From Kwoniella bestiolae CBS 10118 (lineage: Eukaryota > Basidiomycota > Tremellomycetes > Tremellales > Cryptococcaceae): a stretch of DNA of 64,000 bases. This document shows, one piece after another, positions 12,824-24,622 of the stretch. Under the pieces are notes generated by a model that was not told where the DNA came from, ran no database searches, and worked only from the letters and a program-made list of their open reading frames with translations. The DNA is taken from contig NC_089241.1 of the NCBI RefSeq assembly GCF_000512585.2, positions 558,001-622,000 of the forward strand, in the 5' to 3' direction. How positions within the stretch are numbered: position 1 is the first letter of the stretch; each line of letters opens with the position of its first letter. A program made the translations under genes and the position numbers.

Positions 12824-14503
12824 TCCGTATGAACCATCTATACGCCCCAAGATGTTCTTCTAATGGAGGTGTGAGGTGTGAATCGAAATGATGATCGGAC
12901 GACCGAAGTTTGACGTGTGAAGGGGTGTAAAGAAGTTGGGTGAGACCGGCGAAAGCGGAGGTTATGGGTATGGTTGACGCATGGAGTGGGTCACTGATGA
13001 TCGTGCATATGGTGGCGATGGGACTGATTGTCGGTTGTCAATGATTGTGTGTTGATGGTGTTGATGAGATGATGTGGTTGTATGTATGTATATAGGTAGA
13101 AGTACAAAGGTAGATGGATGGATGGGTGGATGGATGATGTGAACGAGGTGTACAACTAACGTAAAAGTTGAGTCTTTAACCGTCACCTTTGTCGCTTTCG
13201 GTCTCGGCAGCCGTATCCATATATTAACCTGAACAATACATCCTCAATACACGCCGGATACTCGACACGCAATAAAACAACAACACTCACCTCGATGCGC
13301 TTTACTTGCTTTATGCATACATACTCGATATCTGCTATGACTAGGCCTTTGTGAGAAGATAGAATCGGAAGAAGTGAAGGAAATGTCGAAGAGATGGAAT
13401 CGGAGTGAGAAAGGTTTTTAGGGGGTGTTAGAATGAAGCGTGAAAAGTCTGTAGGTTGTTTGATGGATGCCTTGCTTGTTCTTGATCTTGTTATCGTGCT
13501 CCTCTCCTCTCCTTCTGATCAGATGATGCTCCCTTGTCCCGAGATAGACGACCAGGGAAGTATACCTGATGGATCTGGGTGATGGGTGATGGGAGATGGA
13601 GGTTGAATGCGAGATGACCTCCTTTCCTGAAGTATAGTATGATGATTTGATCGGATTTTCCAGCGTCAAGTAAGGTCTCGTGCGCTTGTACGAGTAAGAG
13701 ATATTCAGTGATCTAGTGATGAGAGGGTTTGAGCTGGAAGATCACTACGATCGATCAGATGAATGAGGATACAAGCAAGGCAGAAGGCACGATATCAAAC
13801 TGAAAGGGGGAAGACTGCGGACCATAACTGGAGATAGATATCGATAATCTCATGATAATGTTATATACGATATGCCATCTCTCATCCATCTCACCATCTT
13901 GCGCATCTTGATTTGAAGAGGGACGTCATCTCAATCTCATTGAAACATGTCTGATCGTCAAGTCATCTACGTATATCCTCAATTGCGAGTCACATCCCTC
14001 GATTGCGAGTCCCAAGCGAGTCACCGAGTGAGAGTGTATGCATGTGCCTTGTCGTCAACTCAAAGGACTCTCTGCATCTCGCTTGTTGTTCGTTTGACTA
14101 TCATCCACGACGACATCAAGGGAAGAGCGAGTCTATACTCTTGAGCTTCTTCCATACGCCCACACACACACTCACGGGATCAGCGGTAACGCGGCATAGG
14201 CATACTGTGGGCACATGATACCTTACTAAGATCATCAGAACAAGCTTAAATATACGATGATCAACGAGTAAAGTGAAAGTGGAATATTCCCGTATCACCT
14301 TCCCGTCGAGGCGTGTTTTGTCCTTTCAAAAAATAAAGGAAAAGGATATACATAAGATCAGATCCGACACTTAAACAAGCTTATAAACCATTACTATTTA
14401 CTGTATTTACTTTAACTTTCCCTTCTTTCCTCCTATGTACAACCACCAAAGCACTTGAACTCAACTCTGAGCTTTCTTTCTCTTTCTCTCACACCACGCA
14501 CAA
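12824..14503. other. Intergenic region between SAC6 3' end and BCK1 5' end
   Basis: Both flanking genes are on the minus strand, so this holds the BCK1 promoter and 5' leader and the 3' flank of fimbrin. Tracts of ATGGATGG and TGTATGTA-type simple repeats occur at about 13080-13140. The short open frames show no conserved protein features. Confidence 0.5.
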
Positions 14504-17399
14504 TCAATTCAACGAAGCAGACCATAAAGCTCCCACGAACGTAAGTATCTAAGACCAAGACAAGAATCTATCAGTTCACCCATTCTCCCACTATACCTCA
14601 AAGACGATAAACTCACAAGTCTCGGTCTGACATCGACGATGTCTAAATAACACAAACAAACAAAGTTAGTCTCAGTTCCTGATGACGCACGCAACCTTGC
14701 AAAAAAGCAAAAGTAACCCGATCAGACGTATCTAATCCTCTTCTAAAGAAGTACGAAGCACCAAAACAAAAAAAACAAGTTACTAACCTTCTGGAACGAG
14801 GAAGATCAAGGCTCCCATCTTTCTAGCGATTGAAATGGCAAGTTTGGCTATTCTCACGATATCAGCATTTGACTCTCAATCCCAACTTCGATCGATCGAA
14901 ATGCACATCGCAGGGAGATGGCTCGATCGAGTATGTTATCCAGCCGATAAACTCACCATTCATCCTCTTCTCCTCCTCATCCCTTCCATCAGTCACCAAC
15001 CCATAATCGACAATACCCGGCTTAACCCCATTCAACAAATCCAAGATAAACACCGCGTTGGAAAGCGAAGGATCCTTGAACGATCTCATCGTCGATGACT
15101 TCCCACCCTTCTTAACAGTCTCGTTCGCCCATCTAACCATATCCTGATCTGTCACCCCCTTCCCATTCTTACTTATACTAGCCAAAGTCTGATTAATAGA
15201 TAATCTCATCAACTGCCATACCAGCCCCAACACAAGGGTTCGGGTCCCATCAACAATGTCCGATCCTTGAATACCGACTATATGCATGCCATTGGATTTG
15301 GCCAGGTCAACAGCGTAGTTGGTATTTTCCACGGCCTTGAATCGGGAGAGTTCTTGTCCTTCTTTGGGCTTTGAGACTCTTCGCCAGATTACTGAACCGG
15401 GTATCACCTTGTCGAATCCTTGTAGGAGAACGTTGCCGTCCTGTGTGAGTAAATCGACCATATCAGCTTTACGTTCTGCTATCCCTTTTCGATGTCTGTG
15501 CTAGATAGCCAAGTGACATGTATCCAAATTAAATTGATGAAAAGATTCTCAACCCACCTTCAAATCCTCAAACAAGTTATAAACCCCAGGATCCACATCA
15601 AGCGAATTCAACCAAAGGGTAAACACCCTCGCCTCCCTCTCGCCCTCCGCATCGAAATCTTCCACAGGTGGTGGAGCCTCGGTCTCCTCCAGCGGAGCCA
15701 AGCCAGGCCAAGTATTAAACAAGTTCGCTACGAATGCCAAATTCAATTTGGGATTTCCAGAAACAAGCGAATTGGCAGTGAGGAACCGCCTGCATCCTAT
15801 CTTGTCTGCGTTCTGGAGGACCTCTTCAGCTCGTTGGTGGAGATCTCGAGTTTGGAGGGGCGATCTGGAGCAGTCGTCGGGTTTGAGTTGATTCAGGAGG
15901 ACCGTGTAGTTCTCTCCGTCTGAGACGTCTCGAGAGAAATTCTCGACTCTGTGTGTACTCGATGAATCAGCAATGAGATACGGTACATCACCATCAAAAA
16001 CAGGTGAAGAAGAATACAGTGAGCATGATCAAGCAGGCGAGAATATAAGAGGTGGTGCAGATGGCATGATAAACTTGGATATTAAGGATGAACCCACCTT
16101 CGTCCCCAATTAGCAGCCTTCAAATGATAATTGAACCACCTCAACAAGATCTGATCAGGAGGTAATCTCAAGAACTCCTCCATAGTCTCCCCATCATCTA
16201 ACAATCTATACAACTCCGGATGAATCTTAATATCAATCTTGGAGAGTAAACCTCTTCTAATCACTTGCCAGATCAACCCCAGAATCAGATGCTCTCTACC
16301 CTCTGAGATATCTTCGGGACCGATGTTGACGACGGAACATCCTATACCTTTTGCAGAGGTGATGACGATGTTGTTGTTCTCTGTTATTTGGAATGCATTT
16401 AGAGGTTTGGGTTTCCCTCTGGCTCCGGAGGGTTTGTTCAGGACTCGCTCGTCGATTGTTTCGGGAACGGAGTCGTTGATGAGTTTACAGAGGAGTAGAC
16501 CGTCTGTCCACATAAACAAAATCAGTCTAAATAACTTTGTTGAGGGGTTATAGTAGCAAGGTAAGGGAAGGTAGCACACCTTTCACTTCGTCGAATAGCT
16601 GCATAGTCTCTGTTGGGATGGGTAGGAGGTGGCCTATGTCCTTATCTCCTGCAAGGACCTGAATATCCTCTTATCAGCTTGACAGCTCATGGGGCGCATG
16701 CGCGAAAAAACTAGCTGACTTACTCCATTGATATGATCCGTGAATGACCTTCGCTCATCTTCGTTGATAGTGTGAGAGGCATTCGTACCCGCTGTACCCT
16801 TGACTGAAATTCTTCCCTTGGTTGTTTCCAGACTAGATGTAAGTCCACACATCAGTAAGACGCTTCGGAGTGTGACATCCATAGTAAATCAGGTCTAATA
16901 CTCCCTCAAACCTTCATAACACATATCCAGCTCTAATTGTTGGACGGGAGATTGGGAGAGGATACTCACACAGGCGCATTCTTAGCTGCTCGTAATAACG
17001 AATGCAACTGTACCCAATCTTCCAACTCTACCCTCCCCGAGGCATCGATACTGACATGTTTGAGAGTTTCTCTTGCCTACATCGACTCGTACATCAGCAA
17101 AACTAATCTTGCCACCAATACATGGCATACCACTCGAGGCTGGTTGCGAAGATGACTCACAGTATCATAATCCGCTTCTCCATTAGACTGTAAAGCCGAG
17201 ATAACAGTAGCCTTATCCACATTACCTTTATCATCTACATCGATTTTGCTGTAAAATTCACATCGTATCAGCGTTTCATTGCTCACCCACAGACATGCTG
17301 CGAGACTTCATAGATGACTCACTTGAACTTGTTGATAAGATCAAATATCTCATCTTGTTTCAAGTCTGGATACTTCTTTCCTAGCTTTATAGCTTGCAT
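14504..17399 (-). CDS. SAC6: Fimbrin / plastin, actin-bundling protein
   Basis: The encoded protein has the fimbrin layout: an N-terminal EF-hand region (MQAIKLGKKYPDLKQDEIF, then KIDVDDKGNVDKATV), followed by four calponin-homology domains in two actin-binding blocks. Diagnostic segments include DGLLLCKLINDSVPETIDER, LNAFQITENNNIVITSAKGI, ILLRWFNYHLKAANWGRR, FVANLFNTWPGL, FTLWLNSLDVDPGVYNLFED, and the C-terminal AISIARKMGALIFLVPEDIV, VDVRPRLILTFVGALWSASLN. Fimbrins cross-link actin filaments in endocytic patches and cables. The ATG at 17397-17399 is supported because MQAIKLGKKYP is a typical start of the EF-hand region. About ten introns interrupt the gene. The final exon is a short segment ending ILTFVGALWSASLN at the stop 14504-14506. 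It diverges from the histone H3 gene. Confidence 0.95.
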
Positions 17400-18321
17400 C
17401 GTGAATGTTAGGATCTAGCTTGGGTGGGGATGTGAGAGTGATTAGGTTGTGAGGCAAGATATGATAGCTATGAATGAGGTATGAGTCGAGGTAATGTTGA
17501 GGAATGCTATGCTATGCTATCGTTCAAGCTGTGTTATGACCATTGACCGTTGACCGAATAGGGTTATGTATGATACTCCCTACGTCACCATTCCGTTCAA
17601 CGTGGCACTTTACAACTGATGCAGCGGTCGATCATCTGACCACGTGGCGAGGGTGGCATACCTTGAGATACCTTTCTCGACGAGTCATCAAGAGCGTCTG
17701 GTGAATATCTCATGCATAGTGTCCATCAGGAGTATAAGAACCACACTGATAGATAACGAAGAGGGTAAGCTTGCTCCTGACACAAGTATCCGTTGCACAA
17801 GAGGATCTGACGAGGAGATATGAAATATCAAAGTTAACCTTTCCGATCCATCTCATCTGAAAGTCCCTTTCCGGGTATACCCAAACAACCCACCCAACCG
17901 TTCCTTCCATCCTTGGCGCGGCACATCAAAACACGTATGAGCAACCACAAATCACGACTTGCCTTGCGAGATCAAGTCAGGTCTGCGGTCGATACACAGG
18001 CTATAACACCGTAACACCGATCCCATACCGAGTACACCCAGACAGTCGGACTGATCTGTTACGCGGCGAGTTACGGATTACTCACACTGCGTTTGAGGGA
18101 GTGAGGTTGCGTCAACCCCAATCTCCCTCATCTCACCTTTGTTGACTCACCCACAGCAAAACGACACAACACATATACCCAACCCACTTAAATCCAAGAG
18201 ATACATAAAATCCCCCCCCCTCTTCACTTCTCATCACCATAACAACTCATCATTCACCTTTTATCTCTTCATCCATCAACATATACACTAGCTTTTAAAT
18301 CCCATTTAGCATACATACACA
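17400..18321. promoter_or_regulatory. Divergent promoter region between SAC6 and histone H3
   Basis: About 920 bp separate the start codons of fimbrin (minus) and histone H3 (plus). A C-rich/CT-rich tract (cccccccctcttcacttctc at about 18211-18230) precedes the H3 start, a common feature of strongly expressed basidiomycete genes. No gene is seen inside. Confidence 0.5.
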
Positions 18322-19571
18322 ATGGGTAAGTCCATCTTCTCTTCACATGCATGCATGCCGACGAGAGAGAAGATGCTGATGATGGTATGGATGCATGCAT
18401 ATAGCTCGAACTAAAGTGAGTATACCCTCTTTTCATTCCCAGAAAGAGGAGAGCGGAAGGGAGGAAGAAGGAACCTTGACTTCATGCATACACCCACCCT
18501 ACTCCACCATAATGTCATCGGAAGTTGGCGGATCATCCCTCCTCATCATCACTCATCGCTTCATCGCTATCCCATCCTATTCATGCATACCACTCCTGGT
18601 CTACATGGTGGATGCGATGCATGTGATGAACGATGCGTGGAATGAGGAGTTGTCGCCACCCGATGATCGTTGTTTACTTACTCTTCCTTCCTTCCTTCCG
18701 CTTTCCTCATTACCTCCTTCCATCCCACCCTTACTCATCACACACCTTCATCATCTTCTCTCCGTCCCCTTCTCCTCATCTTCTGCATCTACCAATATGC
18801 ATAGAACACCATCTAACCCACATCCATCCATAGCAAACCGCAAGAAAGTCCACCGGTGGTAAAGCCCCAAGAAAGCAACGTAAGCTCATCCCCACCCCTC
18901 TTACCTTCTTCACCGTACATACGCTGACTCATCGCTGTGTGTATATGTAGTCGCCACCAAGGCTGCCAGAAAGCAAGCTCCCTCCCAAGTCTCCGGAGGA
19001 GTCAAGAAGCCCCACAGATACAGACCAGGTACTGTCGCTTTGAGAGAAATCAGAAGATACCAAAAGTGGGTTTTTCTCCCTTCTTCGTTCACTTTTCATC
19101 ATTTAGTATGTTCATATAGAAGGTGACGCTTACGTGTGCAATAGGTCTACTGAGCTTTTGATTAGAAAACTCCCTTTCCAAAGACTTGTTAGAGAGATTG
19201 CTCAAGACTTCAAGACTGATCGTGAGTTAGCTAAACCTCAGCCCTTCGACATGGTCATCAGCTAATACAGTTATGAACAATACAGTCCGATTCCAATCTT
19301 CCGCCATCGGTGCTCTCCAAGAAGCTTCTGAGGCATACCTTGTCTCCCTCTTCGAAGACAGTGAGTGATCTCTTCCTTTCACATCACCTCATCATCATAC
19401 CTCCCCGCTGCACTTCACATACGAACACCGCCATACACCCGAAGCAAAAGGAGAACAGCGCTGACCCACCCCCTCCCCCCAGCTAACCTCGCTGCCATCC
19501 ACGCCAAGCGAGTAACCATCCAACCCAAGGATCTCCAACTCGCCCGAAGACTCCGAGGCGAGCGATCTTAG
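18322..19571 (+). CDS. Histone H3
   Basis: Seven exons encode a complete core histone H3 of about 138 residues. Exons are 18322-18325 (four bases, ATGG), 18405-18415 (eleven bases), 18834-18879, 18951-19065, 19145-19221, 19286-19360 and 19483-19571. Joined, they give [20 protein letters not shown] followed by the canonical fold, with STELLIRKLPFQRLVREIAQ and the end KDLQLARRLRGERS. The segment after Lys27 reads QAPSQVSGGVKK, two residues longer than the SAPATGGVKK of animal H3. From memory the Cryptococcus H3 has the same form, so this is a lineage trait rather than an error. Lys4, Lys9, Lys14, Lys18, Lys23 and Lys27 are present. Intron 2 (18416-18833, 418 nt) is far longer than its neighbours. 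Confidence 0.97.
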
Positions 19572-19914
19572 ATGGTTTCGTAGTTTTCTACTATGAATTT
19601 TTCCCTCTTGGTCAAGCGTTACCTATATCTTTTCAAGAGACACCCCTGTTATACTTCGTTTTTCGCTACTTCACTCTTATATTTCAATCCTTTCCTCGAG
19701 CTACGTACCGTATTATATAACATAAATTGATATGTGAGAACCAGCCGAGATGTGATGTATGTGTTACTTTTACGTGCGAGTGGTTTTATACCGAAACGAG
19801 AATGAACAGATGGTAGATGGTTTGCAGCTATAGGTGATATACGATGCAATGAGATGGAACGATATGATTTGATACATCTGATATATAGTATACAACATAA
19901 TCTCAACTCCATAC
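19572..19914. other. Convergent intergenic region
   Basis: These 343 bp between the stop codons of histone H3 (plus) and the MED11-like gene (minus) hold their 3' UTRs. I see no other feature. Confidence 0.5.
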
Positions 19915-20706
19915 TCATATCAGCCCATCCGTACCCTCCCGCTGCTGCTCCTCCTCCCTGATGTCCCTCAACGCATTCCTCATATCATCCAATACCCTGC
20001 TCTCGATTCTACTGCCATACAGACCCAATCCCACTTCCCCTTTAGAGCCGGAGGGAGATAGGGAATTGGCAAATGGGGTAGGTATATTATCTACTTTAGG
20101 CGGTATGAGGACCTCCGAAGAGATCTTGGTCGCGTGGAGGTAATAGACTGTTTGACGGAGGATGAATTGGATTTTCTATATGGGATGTTGGTTGGCTTTA
20201 GCTTGATGTCATATCAATTTGGGTAGATGTAGATGTGAGTGTGTTTTGATTTGGTGTGATAAGATGCAATTTGAGGTAAGAGGCAGAAGTAGACGTAAAT
20301 GTGAGGAGTGGGTTGAGATGAATGAGAGGTCGACATGAACTCACATCCAATAGATCCATATACCTCTCTACACCCTCTCTAGCCCGCATCCCACTTGACT
20401 CTTCATCATTACTGGCATTCGGAGAGACGAGGTGAGATAGGATGGGCTTGACGGAGGAGAGGAGTTCGGGTATTGCCTATTGAAAATCATATTATAAGTT
20501 AGTTGGGGAATGATCATCCAATTGTACTGTCTGCGTCGACGTGGGTAAGACGCTATGATCATACCGTACGGTGCAGAACTATGGTAAGATCGACTTCGAC
20601 GTACTTTCTCTACATTTGTCAGTGCGTTGAACAGACTCTCAGAATCTAATGATTCCAGTTCGAGACCATCTGATATCGAAGCTGCATCGACAGCGGGAGA
20701 AGACAT
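19915..20706 (-). CDS. MED11: Mediator subunit 11-like protein
   Basis: Three exons give about 150 residues: 20706-20608 (MSSPAVDAASISDGLELESL..., ending NVEK|GTACGT), about 20476-20343 (AIPELLSSVKPILSHLV... YMDLLD|GTGAGT) and about 20176-19915 (KIQFILRQTVYYLHATKISS..., ending REGTDGLI). The helix SLFNALTNVEKAIPELLSSV aligns without gaps to the start of Med11 (pattern LxxLxxIExxIxxLLxxA), and a second helical segment follows, as in that family. Med11 pairs with Med22 in the Mediator head and links RNA polymerase II to activators. The protein is short and helical with no catalytic motif, so the call rests on this alignment from memory. Another small helical subunit is the main alternative. Intron 1 (about 131 nt) is long for the locus. 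Confidence 0.55.
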
Positions 20707-21097
20707 TTTGGACCTTGACTGAGCTCTGAGCTATCCTTCTCGCTCTGGGATCGAGGGGGAATACTACTGCGCTTGGTCTGTCGAGCTTGATCTTGGGCGA
20801 GGCTGATGTTGGGGTTGATATTCGCTCAATGTGGGTGTAGAGGATAACTGCGAATTGGGAATATGAAGAGGAATGAGAATGGGATGGGCAGCCTGTGCGT
20901 GCAGAGAGGTGAAAGTGGAGGTGATCCATCTTCCTCTTATAGGCTCGAGTATACCTCTAATTCTTTCTTACGCATGATTTCCCCTCGTTTTATACGGCTT
21001 ATCACACCATTTGCACATCTCAGGACGACACCTGACAATCCATCGTGCGAGTCTATAGTTATAGGCCACGGGAAGACGAAGTGCAATCAACACAAAA
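20707..21097. promoter_or_regulatory. Divergent promoter region (MED11-like / homocysteine methyltransferase)
   Basis: About 390 bp separate two divergent start codons. It should carry both promoters. No further coding feature is visible. Confidence 0.45.
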
Positions 21098-22543
21098 ATG
21101 GGTAGAGAGAGGATACGTATACTGGATGGAGGGATGGTAAGTCCCTTCCCCGTGCCAGCGGAGCAGTGTACGCTTGACATGTGACCATCAACATCATCCC
21201 TTATACGCTTCAGCCAAGAGACCTGGCCAGATTTATCTCATATTGTCCTGAGACCAGAGTGAACAACAGGACAGTCAGATACTGATCTCATGATCTGACC
21301 AGGGGACGACCCTCGAGTCGTCCGGCCATTCAGTCTCCTCGGACCTCTGGGGCTCAGAGCTGCTTCACACCCATCCGGAGGTTATACAGGGTATACATAG
21401 AGGGTATGTTGAGGCAGGAGCAGACTTAGTAGAGAGCTGTACGTGAGTGAACCTCAATCGCACTTGGTTGTACACATGAACATAACACTAATCACGATAG
21501 GATGGTTTGGCAGATATCAACTTACCCCATCCAACCTTTCCTCGTACCTTGCTTCCACAACCTGTAACACATCAGAAGAATGCGACAGACAATCAAAGGA
21601 GCTACTCCGAACCTCTGTTAACCTAGTATCCTCCTCCCTCGACAGTACGAATGCAAGCCAAGGCGTAGTCTTCTCCTGTGGACCGTACGGATCAACCCTA
21701 AAACCAGGAGCAGAATACTCCGGTATCTACCCTCCGCCCTTTGGTCCAAACTCGACCATACCGGGGGAGAAGGTCAAGGTGAACTATTTTCCTCTGACGG
21801 AAGAAGGCAGAGCCCTAGAGGAAGAAGCTATCAACCACCTGACGCAATTTCACTTGGACAGACTATTATCACTCATACCCTCGGGAGATGGTCAGGAAGT
21901 ATGGCGGAAGATTGAATGGATAGGATTTGAAACTATCCCTTTATTATACGAGATCAAAGCTATCAGACGATGTATGGCTGAGCTCAACCGCATACTGAGA
22001 GAGAAGTATGAAATCGATCAGCAAAAGGCAGGAGAAGAGGGAGAAGATAGATGGTATATCAAGAAATTCTGGATATCCTCTCCGTTCCCTGATGCTCGAC
22101 ATCCCCAACTCTCCTCTAACAACCAGCCTATCACTGTGGAATCGCTACTCCAGACATTGTTGGATCCGGAGGAGGGGGCCATACCTCATGGCGTGGGTAT
22201 CAACTGTACCAACCCTTCTTACCTCCCTGCCCTCACCGACCAATTCACCCAAGCAATCAAACCCAAAATCAGGAAAATGGATTCACCCCCCAGATTCGTT
22301 CTGTACCCCGATGGTGGACAGGTGTACGACGTAAATACTAGAACATGGTCCAACCCCCCGGATGGTCCTGCAAATGCCGTTGATTGGGCGAAAGGGGTCT
22401 TGACGGTGGTTAAGGAATTAGAGGAAGATAGGGATGATGAAGGGAGGTATACGTGGGATGGAGTGATTGTTGGAGGGTGCTGTAAGACTTCTTTTGGGGA
22501 GATAAGGGCTTTGAAGAGGGGTTTGGATGGATTGTATGTTTGA
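21098..22543 (+). CDS. Homocysteine S-methyltransferase
   Basis: Three exons (21098-21136, 21303-21442 and 21514-22543) join to MGRERIRILDGGM, GTTLESSGHSVSSDLWGSEL, then YQLTPSNLSSYL and onward, about 400 residues. This reproduces the family start LDGGMGTxLE and the VEAGAD(I/L)xExxTYQ segment. The zinc-binding cysteines are in the expected places: one in HGVGINCTNP and the adjacent pair in VIVGGCCKTS near the C-terminus. Family members transfer a methyl group from S-methylmethionine or S-adenosylmethionine to homocysteine, making methionine (yeast Mht1/Sam4). The junctions are supported because each crosses a conserved motif. An insert rich in charged residues (REKYEIDQQKAGEEGEDRWY) is present in the middle. 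Donor preference cannot be told from the sequence. Confidence 0.92.
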
Positions 22544-22693
22544 TTGGACATGCATACATCACTAGCTATACCTCTTGCATCCACGCTCTGATCCGATACT
22601 ATGTCATTATCCCATGGGAGTATATAGCATGATCGAACATATCTTATCGTCTATCCTTGATCCACGTATGAGCTGTCTATTGTTCATGGTGGT

Positions 22694-24284
22694 CATATCT
22701 TTACACCCTCCAACCCATCTTTGATCCCTTCCAAATCTGATTTAGGCAACCTCAACACCTCCACTCGTTTCCCCAATCCAGGCCATGGTCTACCACCCTG
22801 ACTCGGTCCAGAAGGGAGGGATAACATCTTTTGATATACCCAATTGGGGTCTGTGAGTGGTGAGAGATCAGAGGGTTTCTCGAGGTGCTGGGGGGCATAT
22901 CAGCACTAGTAATCACAGGGCGACACAAGAAATAAAGAAAAGTATGGCAATGGAACGGTATCAAGCTTGACGTGGATGTCTTGACCTGATGAAAAACACG
23001 ACTCACCCTTTTAACCTGCTCATAGCTCACTTCCATCCCCGATACTTCCTTGACGATCTCACCGCTCCCGAATGCATGATATAGCCTCACATCGTGTATA
23101 CGAAATAGCACGTTGTCCACTCGGAGGAACAGACGGGAAAGGATGAAGAAGGAATGAGGCATCACTCGCTGTGTTCGAGTTCGACCATCAGCTTTCCTCA
23201 TACCAACCCTGGTCATCTAACAGGTAGCCACTAATACTCACTATCCTCACGTTCAGTATCGATTCACCATTATCGTGCAGCTCATCCTCAAAAAGGGGCA
23301 CATCATCGTAGAATAATATCCTATCTAGTATTGGATCTTGGCGAGCTAGCAGAGAAAGGGGCAGGGAATGTGTTGGAGAAGGTCTAAATGACTATTGAAC
23401 GAGATGGAGCATTAGTCGCATCGCCTTACGCATTCAATTTTCCCGAAAGACGGAAGGCATAGTAGATAAGGTAGTGAGAGTAGGGCTATAGCTCACCGAA
23501 GGACCTGAGACAGAACCTGAATAACAGGTCGAGAATGTCCAGTCGTGCGGTTTGACAGGTTTGGAAGGGATTGGCGAGTCACCTGAGAACGAGTTGGAGG
23601 ATGATCTGACAGTTCAAATCAAAAGGTCAGTCTTATTGATAAGTTGAAAGAAGTAAATCGTTCCAAGGGGAAAGTGGGATGAGTAATATTAGTGATTACA
23701 TGCGCGGAAGTTGGACGATTGCTATTTGAGCCAAATATACAGAAATGTATGTGGGAAGAACTCACTTCGAGCTCCATTTCTCAGCCATACTAACCTTGAC
23801 CCCACCACCTACCCTCTCTTCCCATCCTTCTCCAGTGGCCACCCCTCCCAGCGCCTCGATACTATCGAATTTTAGCTGCACTTGGTCCTGTCCACTTGGA
23901 GCATTTAGGGATGTTGAGGTGGTGGTGGTGGTGGAGGAGGAGGAGGAAGGTGAGTAAGACAATCTCAAGGAATTGTTCCCAAATGTCATCTCTGGTAATG
24001 GTAGGTTCAGAGACTTCTCCGCTCTGCATAAATACATATTGAAGCAGCAACAACATCAGCTAGATCCCTTTCCCGTGATTATAGCTGAGCAGTATGATGT
24101 ATACGCACACATCAATCTCTTTACCGTTCAATATGGGCTTTTTGATCGTTTCTATCTCCCATGATCCTATCTTGATGGTATGTACGTTTGGGGTCTTGTT
24201 TATCGAATATTGTGGGTTAGGGTTGTTGGGGGTATTTGGGAGTGATGCGGGGAAGGGTGTTTGGGGTGGTGGGAGGTTGGTCAT
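22694..24284 (-). CDS. TIP41: TIP41-like protein (TOR / type 2A phosphatase signalling)
   Basis: The protein carries the TIP41 family series in order: an N-terminal IKIGSWEIETIKKPILNGKE, PEMTFGNNSLRLSY, VQLKFDSIEALGG, GVKVSMAEKWSSK, the hallmark HDWTFSTCYSGSV, DPILDRILFYDDVPLFEDEL followed by HDNGESILNVRI, RVMPHSFFILSRLFLRVDNV, then FRIHDVRLYHAFGSGEIVKE. It ends DGLEGVKI. In yeast Tip41 binds Tap42 and tunes PP2A-like phosphatases under TORC1. A Ser/Thr homopolymer (about 23925-23965) encoded by GGTGGT/GGAGGA-type repeats interrupts the fold after FGNNSL and looks like a disordered loop. Four or five introns are present. The ATG at 24282-24284 is preceded by an upstream open frame that stops two bases before it. 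Confidence 0.93.
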
Positions 24285-24286
24285 TT

Positions 24287-24541
24287 TCAGAGAGCTGGTC
24301 CACTGATCAAGCTACCGGCGTCTATGAGCTGCAGCTCTGCTGTACGGATGTTAGATCCTTGTAGGAGGGAGGCTGATTTGTTCAATGGTTGTGTGTAGTG
24401 TTTCTCGACTTTTTGGTAGCGGTTAGCGTCATACAATCGAGATCCGGTTATGGGTGTGGGTCTCACTTTCCCACGGTGGAACACTCTCTCCTCGACACGA
24501 ATGCTGAGAGCTAGATAGCATATGAATATGGATATGGACAT
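24287..24541 (-). other. Upstream open reading frame of 84 codons, abutting TIP41
   Basis: On the TIP41 strand an ATG at 24539-24541 opens a frame that stops at 24287-24289, two bases before the TIP41 ATG. The predicted peptide (starting MSISIFICYLALS) matches no family I know. A plausible donor (GTGAGACCC) lies inside it, so the stretch may be a 5' leader with an intron rather than a coding sequence. Only transcript or ribosome data can decide. Confidence 0.2.
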
Positions 24542-24622
24542 GAATTTGAATTTGGATATGGATTAATGCATAGGCAGATGACAAGACACAAAACCACTAC
24601 CTACACAACATACCTTCCCCAC

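Noticed and set aside
12824..12850. Longer N-terminus for BCK1 starting at 12850
   Set aside because: The codon there is TTG, not ATG, and an in-frame stop lies four codons further upstream; the first ATG is at 12823.
18416..18833. Box C/D snoRNA in the long H3 intron
   Set aside because: A GTGATGA string is present near 18620 but no CTGA box with suitable spacing or terminal stem was found.
20560..20600. An extra exon (VEVDLTIVLHRT) in the MED11-like gene
   Set aside because: It resembles the expected helix but is out of frame by one base with the preceding exon; no splice pair restores it, so one intron of about 131 nt was kept.
23920..23970. Mobile element or CRISPR-like repeat at GGTGGT/GGAGGA run
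   Set aside because: It is a simple trinucleotide run encoding Ser/Thr residues within TIP41; no spacers or repeats of CRISPR form exist in this eukaryotic window.
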